Below are positions 41,813 through 52,385 of a stretch of DNA of 64,000 bases, piece by piece. Below the pieces are notes generated by a model. The model did not search any database. It saw only the letters and a list, made by a program, of their open reading frames with translations, and was not told the origin of the DNA. The translations under genes were made by a program, and so were the position numbers. Source of the stretch: Prorocentrum cordatum (lineage: Eukaryota; Sar; Dinophyceae; Prorocentrales; Prorocentraceae); assembly GCA_963575745.1 (NCBI GenBank), contig CAUYUJ010003892.1, positions 373,121 through 437,120 of the forward strand, given 5' to 3'. Positions within the stretch are counted from its first letter, which is position 1; the number at the start of each line of letters is the position of its first letter.

Positions 41813-41919
41813 CGTTTGCCCGCCCGGCCTGAAAGGGGACGAGCCCTCTGCGCCGCAGCTTTGTCTCCATTTTCTTCCCGTCGTCATCCCTCTCTCTCTC
41901 TCTGTCTCCGTGTAGGTGG

Positions 41920-42335
41920 TTAGGACGGCAGCACGCTGCGGAAACAGGGAGAGAGGAGAATGAGACGAGAAGAAAATGGAGACAAAACGGCCGCGCACGG
42001 GGCTCAGACCAAAGCAAGAAACCAAGAATGCCCACGCAACGGAAACAGGGAGGGAGGAGAATGAGTTGGAAACACAATGGATACAAAACGGCCGCGCACG
42101 GGGCTCAGGCTAAAGCAAGAAAACAATAATGCAACGCGCAACGGAAACAGGGACAGAGAGGAGGATAGACTGGGAAGAACTTGGAGACAAAACGGCCACG
42201 CAGGGGGCTCAGGCCAAATCAAGAAAACAAGCGTGCAACGCGCAACGGAAGCAGAGAGAGAGAGAGAGAGATGATTCTACGATGGGAAGAACATGAAGAC
42301 AGAGCGGCCGCGCACGGGGGGGGGCCCGGGCCACC
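41920..42335. repeat. About 101-112-bp tandem repeat, four units
   Basis: ACAAAACGGCCGCGCACGGG begins near 41982, 42083, 42187 and 42299. GGAAACAGGGA and a GA-rich part recur in each unit. Confidence 0.85.
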
Positions 42336-42477
42336 GTGGGCCCCCCCCCTCCGTCTCGTCTCCTTCGCGGTATTCGCGGCTGCATGCGGTTGTGTCCTTC
42401 GTCGGGCCAGTGTTGGTTGGTCGTCTTCGACCTTCGGGGGGGCCCGTCGCCGGGCCCCAGGACCGTCAGAGAGCGAG

Positions 42478-42575
42478 CTGGGAGGAGGGGGGAGGAGGAG
42501 GGAGGAGGGAGGAGGAGGAGGGAGGAGGAGGAGGAGGAGGAGGTTCAGGAGGAGGAGGAGGAGGGACGAGGTCCA
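42478..42575. repeat. (GGA)n tract
   Basis: GGAGGAGG repeats; open frames across it are low complexity. Confidence 0.9.
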
Positions 42576-42825
42576 GGTTCCCCGGGACCGTGTATGGGAC
42601 AGTTCGAGACATCGCATGTCTGGGTTTGGGAGGCGTTCCAGAGAGGGCCGTGCCCTCGAGGGGCGAAGGAAAGGATTTGGCCTCTCTTGGAAGGAGTCGG
42701 CATCCCTCCCTCGGCGGAGGGCTCCCGGGGGGCCGTTTCCCGCCCTGGGGGCCGCCGCAAAATGAAACGCCGCTCGTTGCAAGTAGGCATTTTGGGATTT
42801 CCAGGTCCCAGCCTACTTTTCGTGT
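42576..42825. other. No recognisable gene
   Basis: GC-rich unique-looking sequence without motif. Confidence 0.4.
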
Positions 42826-43038
42826 TGGGCTTGACGAATTTTCGCCAGTCGACTTATGGGGATCAAGGCAGACAAGTTCAGGTAAGGGCAGCTACATCGA
42901 GGTACATCCAGGTAAATCCTGACACACCCCTTTGAACATGCACATCAATCAAGAGATCACCTGGGGAGCTTGGAGCAAATCGTTGACGATCCAGCGTGAG
43001 TCGAGGGACGACAGAAGTCGTTAAACCCGCCCCGAATT
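42826..43038. repeat. About 210-bp dispersed repeat, copy 2
   Basis: Matches 32503-32715 in the same orientation across its length, with scattered substitutions. Confidence 0.7.
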
Positions 43039-43590
43039 TTAGCCGCCTTCCTACTTTAAGAGTCGAGTGGTTGTCCCTCGTCCCTCCTCTTCAGGGGGTG
43101 GGCATAAATCCAATCTGCTTCCGACGCCTTCCCACTTCATGGTTCTACGTACTTCTTCCGACCGACGGGTACCCAGCATGAAAAGCCGGTCCAGGTGCAG
43201 GGGTCCAGGTCTCTGGGCGTCACGTCGTGTAAAAATCGCCACAGGGGTGTTGTGGAGGAGGGGGTTAAGTGCACCGCGAAAGTGGGGGGAATCGACTTGT
43301 AACAAATTATTTTGCTTGGAGCGATCCGCACCGAAACCTACGGCGTTTGGTCCCAACGGTGCGCGCGCCTACTGGAAGGATGTGCGCAATGCCCAGCGGC
43401 GTCGGCCAGCGCGGCGGCCGGGCCAGGTCGCAACTTGATGTTTTTACCTAACAGCGAAGACTGATAAGTTTCTAGTGGGCTCAAAACAGAGCATCTTGAC
43501 TCCCCAAGGGTCTGGGCGGGTGCCGGGAGAAGCCGGGGAACCCGGGGACTCCCCAGGACTCCTATAGATTTTTATAGTTTCCTATGGATT
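43039..43590. other. No recognisable gene
   Basis: Short frames on both strands; no motif or repeat recognised. Confidence 0.4.
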
Positions 43591-43594
43591 CCTA

Positions 43595-44008
43595 CCCTTC
43601 GTGTTCCCAGAACACCATTCCCGGGCCACATTATGAATGCCTGGAGCCAGCTGTAGGCCACTTCGTGTTCTTCGTCTTCCCAGAACACCATTCCCAGGCC
43701 ATATTTTGAATGCCCGGAGCCAACTGTAGGCCACTTCGTGTTCTTCGTGTTCCCAGAACACCACTCCCAGGCCACATTTTGAGTGCCCGGAGCCAGCTGT
43801 AGGCCACTTCGTGTTCTTCGTGTTCCAAGAACACCATTCCCAGGCCACATTTTGAATACCCGGAGCAAGCCTTAGGACACTTCGTGTTCTTCGTGTTCCC
43901 AGAACACCATTCCTGTACCACATTTTGATTGTCCGGAGCCAGTTGTGGGCCACTTCGTGATCTTCGTGTTCCCAGAACACAAGTCCTGTGCCATATTTTG
44001 AATGCCCG
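43595..44008. repeat. 73-bp tandem repeat, five-plus units (unrelated to the 35 kb array)
   Basis: CACTTCGTG begins units at 43659, 43732, 43805, 43878 and 43951, exactly 73 bp apart. Units contain GTTCCCAGAACACCATTCCC and TTTTGAATGCCCGGAGCC. Confidence 0.95.
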
Positions 44009-44009
44009 A

Positions 44010-44852
44010 GCTGGGGCAGGCTGAGGCTGAGGCAGGCTGAGGCCGAGGCTGAGGCTGAGGCACGCCGAGGCAGGCTGAGGCTGAGGCTGAGGCAGGCTGA
44101 GGCTGAGGCAGGCTGAGGCTGAGGCTGACGCAGGCTGAGGCCGAGGCAGGCTGAGGCTGAGGCTGAGGCAGGCTGAGACTGAGGCTGAGGCAGGCTGAGG
44201 CTGAGGCTTAGGCTGATGCAGGCTGAGGCTGAGAGGCTGACGCTGAGGCCGAGGCAGGCTGAGGCTGAGGCCGAGGCAGGCTGAGGCTGAGGCTGAGGCT
44301 GAGGCCGAGGCAGGCTGAGGCTGAGGCTGAAGCTGAGGCAGGCTGAGGCTGAGGCTGAGGCTGAGGCTCAGGCAAGCTGCGGCTGAGGCTGAGGCTGAGG
44401 CTGAGGCTGATGCAGGCTGAGGCTGAGGCAGGCTGAGGCTGATGCAGGCTGAGGCTGAGGCAGGCTGAGGCTGAGGCTGAGGCCGAGGCAGGCTGAGGCT
44501 GAGGCCGAGGCAAGCCGAGGCAGGCTGAGGCTGAGGCTGAGGCTGATGCTGAGGCAGGCTGAGGCTGAGGCAGGCTGGGGCTGAGGCAGGCTGGGGCTGA
44601 GGCAGGCTGAGGCTGAGGCCGAGGCAGGCTCAGGCCGAGACAGGCTGAGGCTGAGACTGAGGCTGAGGCTGAGGACGAGGCCGAGGCAGGCCGAAGCTGA
44701 GACAAGGTGAGGCTGAATGGGGGGGGGGGAAGGGGTGGGGGAGGAGGGGAGGCTGAGACAGGCTGAGGCCGAGGCAGGCTGAGGCCGAGGCAGGCTGAGG
44801 CTGAGGCTGAGGCAAGCCGAGGCAGGCTGAGGCTGAGGCTGAGGCTGAGGCT
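44010..44852. repeat. (CTGAGG)n array upstream of copy C
   Basis: About 840 bp of CTGAGG/GGCAGGCTGAGG. The last 350 bp are the same as the array before copy B, including the G island near 44720. Confidence 0.9.
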
Positions 44853-44981
44853 GCTCAAGCAATTGGGGCTCAAGTTTTTTTGGGCCTGCCTCTGCACCGT
44901 CTCGTGGTGCTTGAGGTCGCGTCTCCCGAGGGAGAGCGCCGAACCAGAGGCAATCGCTACCAGATCAGTATCTCCCTCGCC

Positions 44982-45978
44982 ATGTCTCCTCCTCGTCGCA
45001 AGGGCGGCGGCTGGATGGGTTGGTATGGCCATCGTGCTGATCATGATCAGGTCTCTCCTTGGAAGTGCGGTCGCTGCGGCTGCGGCAAGAACTTGGGGAG
45101 ATTTTGGCATTGTAAGCAGTGCGGTGGCAAGAAGAGGGATTGCGACGTACTACTCCGAGATGCTGGAGAGCCATGGTCCGAATGGGAGCGGCCACATGGT
45201 GGCGGACCGCCAGACCCTGCGCCCGTGGGGCTTCAAGGGCGAGGGCCCCCACCAGCTGCTGCCATCGTCGGGAACCAGGAGGCTTTGTCGGACAGCGAGA
45301 TCCAGCAGCTCATCGAACTCAACAAGAAGATCCGACATGGGCCAGTATGAGCGTTGGAAAGAGTGGCTCGACGCTAAGAAGGAATCCGTCGCCAAGGCCA
45401 GAGTCGAGCTGCGTGACGAGATTGCTAAGTACAAAGGCTTGGTGGAGCAGTTGTCCAGCCAATTTTGTTCGCCAGCTCCGACCCAGAAGAAGACCCAGGT
45501 CACGCTCCAGGAGTTGCTCAGCGGCAACGGCGAGTTCCTCGACCTCTCCAGCGTGGAGAGCGCTTTCGGGGTCGACGCCGACGTCTACGATATCCAAGAG
45601 TCTGATCGGGAGGAGCTTGTGGCCAGGTCGCAGCAACTACGTGAGCAGATCTCCAACGCGGCCACAGACCTCTTCGGCCAGGCGTCGGAAAAGTTCGAGG
45701 AGCTCAAGTAGGCCCGCAAAGCTCACGTCTTGCGTCTCGGCAAGAAGCGCAAGAACAACGAAGGTGAAGCTACAAGCGGATCCTCTGATTCAAGAGCTGG
45801 CGGTGGAGCAGCATCTAGTGAGGGAGCTGGGGGAGCGGCTCCTGAGAATGCGGCAGCGAAGGAGCACGGCAGTGCGGGCCACGGGTCAGCGACCTCATCG
45901 GCCTCGGCACTCCTGGAGTCTGCAGAGAAGCTCTTGGGTCCACTTCCTCAGCAGGCAGCCCCCCCTGCCGTCGCGTAG
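44982..45978 (+). pseudogene. ORF1 of copy C, deletion and premature stop
   Basis: The ATG at 44982 gives the same zinc ribbon as copy B. After AACAAGAAGATC (45331) about 133 bp present in A and B are missing and the frame changes. The remaining A-like part has the same internal TAG after EELK (45709-45711), then continues to the natural stop at 45976-45978 inside the GC hairpin. Confidence 0.75.
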
Positions 45979-46078
45979 TCGGCAGGGGGGCTTTCATGTG
46001 CACGGATCAGTTGATTTCCCAAGTGGCCCAGCGGCCACTTCCTCATCCCCACCGGCGTCAGATTCGTTCAGGAATACT

Positions 46079-47754
46079 ATGTCAGGAATTTCATCGGCGA
46101 GGGCTCCCTCGTCGGCTGCATCGGCTGCACGGGCTTCGAGGAGTTCTGACAGCCAGCGCCGCTTGTCGGCCAGCAAGTTGGCCAGCTAATTTTTTAGTCC
46201 CCCCTCTGAAGGAGCCCTTCCATCTGACCCCTCCAAGTTTTATCAGTGCCCCCCTGCCCTGCCTGCGCGTTTCAGCTAGCAGTTGAGACCGTGCAGTGTG
46301 CGGCGTGGTCATCGATTGAGTCCTGGGTTGAATCTTCGGCTGCGCACGTGCTCCTGGTTCAGGAACATCGTTTGGTTATTGCCGATGACATCGCGAAGGC
46401 AGGACAGCGGGCACTAAAGAGGGGTTGGAAAGCTAGATTCGCTCCAGCGTTACGAACCAGCGAGGGGGGGTCCTCTGGAGGGGTGGCGATTTTGGTTCGG
46501 CAGTATTTTGGATTTCACGATCCCGATTTTGAAGCTGTCGTCGTCCCCCACAGAGCCCTGAGTGGAATCGTTTCGGTCCCTGGAGCTCCTCAAAACTTAT
46601 TCACGGCTTTGTACCTTCATGACAGTGAGGACCTCTCTGACAGGAACCTCGCAATCCTTGCAGCAGTTGGATCTCGGCACAGCGAGTTTGCTGGCCCACG
46701 TTGTATCGGAGGTGATTTCAACATGACGCCTGCAGTGGTGGCCGAGTCGGCAGTGCCAGGCTGGTTGAAGTCTAACATCATTCTCACGTAGGAAGGGACA
46801 TGTACCAGCACGGGAGGAGTTCGGACGTTAGACTTCTTCATTTTGTCTGCAGGCCTGAGCCGTTGCTTGCAGTCGGTCGAGACGGTGCTCGGCACCGATA
46901 TCAAGACGCGCACCCCCGTGCGCATCCTCTTCCACCCGCAGTTGGCTGAGCTCAAGGCCCTCCAGTTCCTGAAGCCCCCGAAGCTTCCAGCTGAGCGGCC
47001 AGTCGGCCCTCAGCCTCAGCCACCAGACATCTCAGAGGTTTTGGACTGCGCCAACTATGGTATGGATCTTGTTTCGCGGAAGGCCCCCAGAGGCCAAGTG
47101 CAGCGGCATCTCGACACGCTGTGCCGTATCTGGGCTGATTCCGCCGAGTGGGAGTTATCCCAGGTCCTCCAGAAGGACCTGCGTATCTGGGGTACCAGGG
47201 GCAGAAGGCCTCGTCTGGCCTGGGTCTCGGCTCTCGACAGGGACTCCAAGGCCTCCTGCAAGGATCCCATGTTGTTCGCTGGCAGATGGTTATCTCGCTC
47301 CATTCGGTTTCTCCTGGGGGCTATGGGCGGCGGTGACGTCGTTACGTTCAACAATTACAAGCATCACATCCTGGAGGCGCCCCAAGACATCTTCGAAGCT
47401 TTGGGAGACTGCCTGGAGGTATATCGCAAGTGTTCTGCTTTGGTCTTGGGGTTCGAGGATATTCATGCTGATTCGGGAGGTCTTCTTGAATGTCAAGTTC
47501 TTCTTGAACCCAGATTAGATGAGTATGCTAGGGCTTCCTCGCAGCGATCTTTGAAGGCGTGGCGCAGTTGGCTTTTAGACGGTATCGACGAGGGAGGGCG
47601 TAATGCCCATAGGTGGACCAAGGAGCTGAAGCCTTGGGTGGCGACCACCACGCTCCCGGCCGAAGGGCTCGTCCTCTCGGACCCTCTGTCGCTTCTACAG
47701 GCTGAGGGGATCAGGTTCGGCGAGTTGTGGAATTCGAAGTCCCACCCCCCCTGA
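46079..47754 (+). pseudogene. ORF2 endonuclease and linker of copy C
   Basis: This appears identical to copy A, including the TAA after KLAS, the T loss before the endonuclease, the TAG after NIILT (46789-46791) and the SHPP-TGA end after C7 (47743-47754). The endonuclease motifs VQEHR and GGDFNMTP are present. Confidence 0.75.
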
Positions 47755-49277
47755 GGCTTGCAGGGGGCCCATCGAGTACCTGGAAGGCCTAAGTCCTCTC
47801 ACGCCAGACGACTTGATTGCTGTGAGTAAGTCCTACGCAGTAGGTACAGCTACGAGTGTGGACGGCACTCACATGCGCAATTTTTCGATGTTGCAACCAG
47901 GCCTACTGTCAGTCTTGTGCACGCTCTACTACATGATGGAGTGCACGGGGCTCATGGCCCACCAGACGCAGGTATTGGTCACTCTCCTCCTAGCCAAACC
48001 AGCAGGAGGATATCGGCCGATCGACCTTTTTTCTGCATGCTATAGACTTTGGGCGAGAGTTCGCCGCCCCTACGCCGAGCGATGGGAAGCCGATCATCAG
48101 CGGACCTACCTCGCAGCTGGGTCCTTCAACTCAGCTCTCGACGTAGTCTACAGGCAAGCCGTCAGAAATGAACAGTCTGTGGGTAAAGGCAAGGTTGTAG
48201 CCAAGATCCGTTGGGACCTCGACAAGTTCTACGAATCTATTCGGCTTCCTAAGCTCGTGGAGCGTTGTGAAGCACAAGGTTTCCCCAATCAGATTTACAG
48301 GGTCTTGATCAAGGCCTACGGTGGAGCTCGCTTTATATCTCTGGGGGGCCTTTTGCATGGCCCGCATTTCAGTGAGCACGGAATAGCTGCTGGATGCAGT
48401 TTCGCCACTACGTACATAAGGCCTACGTTATCCCCACGATGGACCTCCTGAGGCTCCCCTATCAGGTTCAGCTCGACATCTACATAGACGACTACGAAAT
48501 TTCTAGCAGCGGGTCTGGGAAATCGGTAGTGTCTTCGCTGAAGGTGGCCTCGGGAGAGCTCCTGATTGCCCTCGAAGAGGACATGGAGTCGCAGATCTCG
48601 GTTGACAAGGCAGCAGTGATTTCCTCCGTCAAATGGGTTGGTCTGGCAGGGAAGTCTTCCTTGGGGAGGTGCGGGGGGCCTTCCGATGACTGCCGCACCG
48701 CCATCAATCTAGGCATCGACGACGGCGCTGGTCAGGCGCGTCGTGCCAGAGGACGAGGTCGTAAAGCTGCTGCTCGCCTCCGTGTTTTTCGACAGAGAGT
48801 CAAGAGAGCCTTCAAATGTAGGCAGGCACTTGGGCGCCATTCCCGCAACATATTCGTGTCTGGGCCATTGGCGTCGATGACGTATGGGGCGGCCGTCTTT
48901 GGGGCGTCTGACCACGAATTGGGGATCCTGAGGTCGGGTTTCGGCAAGGCTGTCAAACCGTCGGCAGGTTCGAGGTCCCTCACGCCCCGTTGTATTATCG
49001 AGAACGACCCGGTATACCACGCGTCTGTTGCACCCATCGTTCGGTATTCCAGAGAGATTTGGGACGCCCAGGTGCAGCAGACCCCTTTCGCTTTAGGATT
49101 TCGTCAGCTTCGTGCTGCCTGGGGTGACACCTGGGCCAGTCCGCCAAGCTCGTGGCGCAGAGTACGCGGCCCGATCGGCGCCAGGTTTCTTTCGCTCAGC
49201 CGTATAGGCTGGTCCATGACGTCTTTCGCGCAGCTGAAGAACTTTTTTGGTTTTGATTTTTTTTTATTTGTTTTTTT

Positions 49278-49308
<31 letters not shown>

Positions 49309-49641
49309 TTTTTATTTTTTGATTTTTCGCTTGTTGTTTTTTTTGATTTTGAATGTTATTTTTTTTTTTTGCTGAAGAACGATCTCGGGGTCGAGTATTC
49401 CCTGACTACCTATTCCCCCCAGCTTATCAAGCAGCTGCTGCATGAAGGAGTCGTCAGGATGCCGTGTAGAATTTCGGGGCAGAAGCTCGGAATTCAAGGC
49501 CGCGCATGTTACGACGCTGTGATCAGAGACTTGCGCAGCTCGAAATACACGTATTTTGAGAAGAGATGCATCCGTGCCAATGCCTGCGGGGCCTGCTGGA
49601 CCCAGGAGAAAGCTGTTTCCCTCGGATATCAAATCCCTTAG
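47750..49641 (+). pseudogene. RT of copy C with in-frame T-rich insertion
   Basis: RT motifs are as in A, including the 1-nt deletion before AYVIPT (about 48418). From 48603 on the sequence departs from A (GLAGKSSLGRCGG against GLAVKSFLGRRGG). The frame is open through the inserted 138 bp (128 plus the 10-bp duplication), which adds a Phe-rich stretch, and stops at TAG 49639-49641, where A/B have a Glu codon. Confidence 0.75.
49243..49370. mobile_element. 128-bp T-rich insertion with 10-bp TSD in copy C
   Basis: GCTGAAGAAC is found once in copies A and B. In C it is found twice, at 49233-49242 and 49371-49380, on each side of a T-rich block with short GATTTT and GTTTTT words. The net gain of 138 bp is a multiple of three. 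On the minus strand it would be an A-rich retroposon-like insert. Confidence 0.65.
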
Positions 49642-51041
49642 GTCCGCTGTTCTCTCTGTGGTGGCCCTCCAGACTCCATGTGGCACAGGGTGTGGGTGTG
49701 TCCTGCTGTTGACGATCTCAGGAAGGAGCTTTGTGATCCCGAAGTGTTGCAGGCCAGTTCCGATGTGGACCTCGCCACCGTCTCGAACGACCAGCTCGTG
49801 CTGTTCACAAAGAGGATTTTCACCCACCCCAGCGAGCACCTCCTGATGCCCTCCAAGGAATGCCCCCCAATGGTCCACTGGGAAGTTCCTCCCTCAGCAT
49901 GACGAGTTTGATGAGCAGCTCTTCTCTGGGGACATCTTATTCGACGGATCTTGTAGGAAACATGTAATTAAGGAATTGTGCAGGGCAGGTTGGGGCGTAG
50001 CTGTTTACGATTATCGCAGAAATTTACATTGTGATATGTGGTCCCCTCTTTGGGACAGGTTCCCCCAGACCTCCCAAGCTGCGGAATGCAGCAGCCTGGC
50101 CTACGGGTCGCTGTGTCTCGTGGGGCCATCGGAAGGTTTCAGCGACTGTCTCAATGTTTGCAAAGCATTTAGCATGGAGAGACCCAAGCGCCTCTCCTAC
50201 AAGAGGCCTTATTCAGGTCTTATGATTAATACTCGTCAATCCAAATTAACCAGCCTTCACAAGGTGAAGGCGCATGTAGTGGATTCCCCAGATTTAACGG
50301 CTGACCAGAGGTATTTCAAATTAGGAAACGACGAGGCCGACAGAGCGGCCAAGCGAGGTGCGGACATGCACCCCAAGGGCTCCAGTGTTGAACTTGATTT
50401 TTGTTGACAGGCAACTTAAAGTTGCCAAGAATGTCGGCCTGCTGGCGGCCCGCCTTCTGCCGTCGTGGCCAAGGCTCAACCTCGACGGTGTGGAGCTCAT
50501 CGCCCCTGGCCGCGAGGTGGCGCCGCCGCCCCTCCCTTCGGAGCAGTGCCATCATGAGTGGGTGTGGTGTGCCACCTTCTGGCGATGCAGCGCGTGTCTC
50601 CGATGCCGCCGCCAGTTTGATAGACCGTGTTCCTCAGGGTGTTCGGGCCAGCTCCCAGAGGTGGCCATTTCCATGCGCGAGAAGGGCCACTCGATCGCGG
50701 CCCTCCTTTGTTCCAATCAAAGCATGTTGTATTTTTGTCATCTCTGCTGCGGGTGCAGCTGTGGCGGTCAATTCAGGAAGCTTCGCAAGATGTGCGTTCC
50801 CGAGCCCGAAGGGACCAGGAAGTCTAAGTATGCGTCCTCGGTCTTGAGGGCTCTCAAGAAGGGGAGGCACCCCAGGCTGGTCGGAGTTACTTGTGAAGTG
50901 TTCGACCCCGTTGCCGAAGCGTGCGAGTCTGATCCTGGGGATCGGGCAGTGCCCGACATGGGGGCTCACGCCCGCAGGTCGCTTCGGGAGGAGGGTGAGC
51001 ACGCTCCTGACCAGCATTTATTTTCAAACAGCTCGGACTGA
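49642..51041 (+). pseudogene. RNase H and Cys/His C-terminus of copy C
   Basis: After the stop, GFSDCLNVCKAF keeps the Asp that A and B have lost, and AAECSSLAYGS runs into it in one frame. HKVKAHVVDSP and NDEADRAAKRGAD follow. Frame breaks occur near 49892 and at 50400. The C-terminus from about 50440 is open in one frame: CHHEWVWCATFWRCSACLRC, FCHLCCGCSCGG and CEVFDPVAEACESD, ending QHLFSNSSD at 51039-51041. This is the best version of the terminal Cys/His domain. Confidence 0.7.
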
Positions 51042-51125
51042 CCCCGTGCTTTGCGGGTGAACGCGTCCGAGCATTTTTTCAGTCAGCCCGAGCTGACTCG
51101 GGTTCAGGGCGCCTGTCAAAAAAAA
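51042..51125 (+). other. 3' UTR of copy C with stem-loop and A8 tail
   Basis: CCCGAG-CTGA-CTCGGG is conserved. The first loop has one change (CCCGTGCTTTGCGGG). Confidence 0.6.
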
Positions 51126-51127
51126 CC

Positions 51128-51345
51128 GCCGCTGCAGGGGCGGCCTCGCGAGGGGGTGAGTGAGAAGGAGGAGTTCTCAGAAGGCTCGGAAGTCACCTCG
51201 GCCTTCTGAGAAGTGTTCGAAGCTTTTCCCGAAGACGGGCAGAAGCGTCTCAGAGGGCCGGAGGGCTTCTGAGAAGTCCCGCCGCCTTCCCTTCTGAGGA
51301 GGCCTTCTCCTCCTCACTTCCACCCCTCGCTCGCTGCTGAAGGGT
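51128..51345. mobile_element. Foldback repeat with TTCTCAGAAGG / CCTTCTGAG motifs
   Basis: GAGGGGGTGAGTGAGAAGGA and CCTTCTCCTCCTCACTTCCA lie in inverse order at its ends, and several CTTCTGAGAAG near-palindromes fill it. Related motifs occur at 14059-14220 and 58665-58790. Confidence 0.5.
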
Positions 51346-51715
51346 AGAGAGCAAACAGTCGGAGGAGCAGGAAGTCCGCAGACATCCTCGGGTCATGAAA
51401 GAAGCCACGACGTTTTTTTTGTTTTTTGTGTTTTTCACTTTTCGGCCTCTGTGGGCCCTCTCGGGGGCCTGGGCCCCCTTTCCCGCCGGGGGCTGTTCCC
51501 CGACCTATATCGCCGATGCAGCGCCGACTACTCCGAGTCAGCAGCAGTAGTCACCCCCGAGCCAGGCCTCGGAGGAGCACGAAGTCACGAAAACGATGCG
51601 TTCGAAGTTTTCCAAAAGTTCCAAGATCTCCACGATTCGTTGTCTCCCGAGCGGGCCCAACACACGAGAGCCGCTGGGTACTCCAGAACTCCTGGAGCGT
51701 GTCCTGAGCCAACTG
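51346..51715. other. No recognisable gene
   Basis: Short frames only; a T-run at 51413-51434. Confidence 0.4.
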
Positions 51716-51800
51716 TCAGGGCCCATTTCGATCCGATCGAGCCGATTCGATGTCGATTCTGGCCGGCCCGATCCGACTCCACGCCGCCCGATGCTTGAAC
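51716..51800. repeat. Dispersed ATCCGATTCGAT-type repeat, copy 2
   Basis: TCAGGGCCCATTTCGATCCG and GCCGATTCGATGTCGATTCT match 11176-11240. Confidence 0.65.
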
Positions 51801-51804
51801 GGTA

Positions 51805-51813
51805 TTGCTATGT

Positions 51814-51848
<35 letters not shown>

Positions 51849-52138
51849 CGTGTGTGTGTGTGTGCGTGTGTGTGTCTGTGTGTGTCTGTGTGTGTCTGTG
51901 TGTGTGTGTGTGTGTCTGTGTGTGTCTGTGTGTGTCTGTGTGTGTGTGTGTGTGTCTGTGTGTGTCTGTGTGTCTGTGTGTGTGTGTGTGTGTCTGTGTG
52001 TGTCTGTGTGTGTGTGTGTCTGTGTGTGTGTTTGTGTCTGTGTGTCTGTGTGTGTGTGTCTGTGTGTCTGTGTGTCTGTGTATATGTGTGTCTGTGTGTC
52101 TGTGTGTCTGTGTATCTGTGTGTCTGTGTGTGCGTGCT
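51805..52138. repeat. (TGTGTGTC)n microsatellite
   Basis: About 330 bp of TG with regular C interruptions. Frames read as Cys-Val and are artefacts. Confidence 0.95.
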
Positions 52139-52259
52139 ACTTTTGTGTCGTGGATTGTCATCTTACTCTGTTCCCGTGCCGGCGCGGCCCGGTCCGAGAC
52201 GCACGCTCCGCTCCGATTGCGACCTCCCGCTTCGAGGCCGACGGATCCAGCTCGTATCC

Positions 52260-52385
52260 CTCGTCCTCCTCCTCCGCCTCCTCCTCCTCCTCCTCCTCCT
52301 CCTCCTCCTCCTCCTCCTCCTCCTCCTCCTCCTCCTCCTCCTCCCCCTCCTCCTCCTCCTCCTCCTCCTCCCCCCCTCGGCCCGG
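52260..52385. repeat. (TCC)n tract
   Basis: CTCCTCCTCC repeats then C/G runs. Confidence 0.95.

Larger units (their letters stand above)
44853..51125 (+). mobile_element. Non-LTR retrotransposon copy C (mosaic, decayed)
   Basis: It runs from the tandem GCTCAAG motifs to an A8 tail (51118-51125). Its first 480 bp equal copy B, its 45332-48602 part equals copy A, and its 3' part differs from both. It has a deletion of about 133 bp in ORF1 at the B/A junction and a 128-bp T-rich insertion in the RT connection region. Its 3' flank is a foldback repeat, not the CTGAGG array. Confidence 0.85.
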
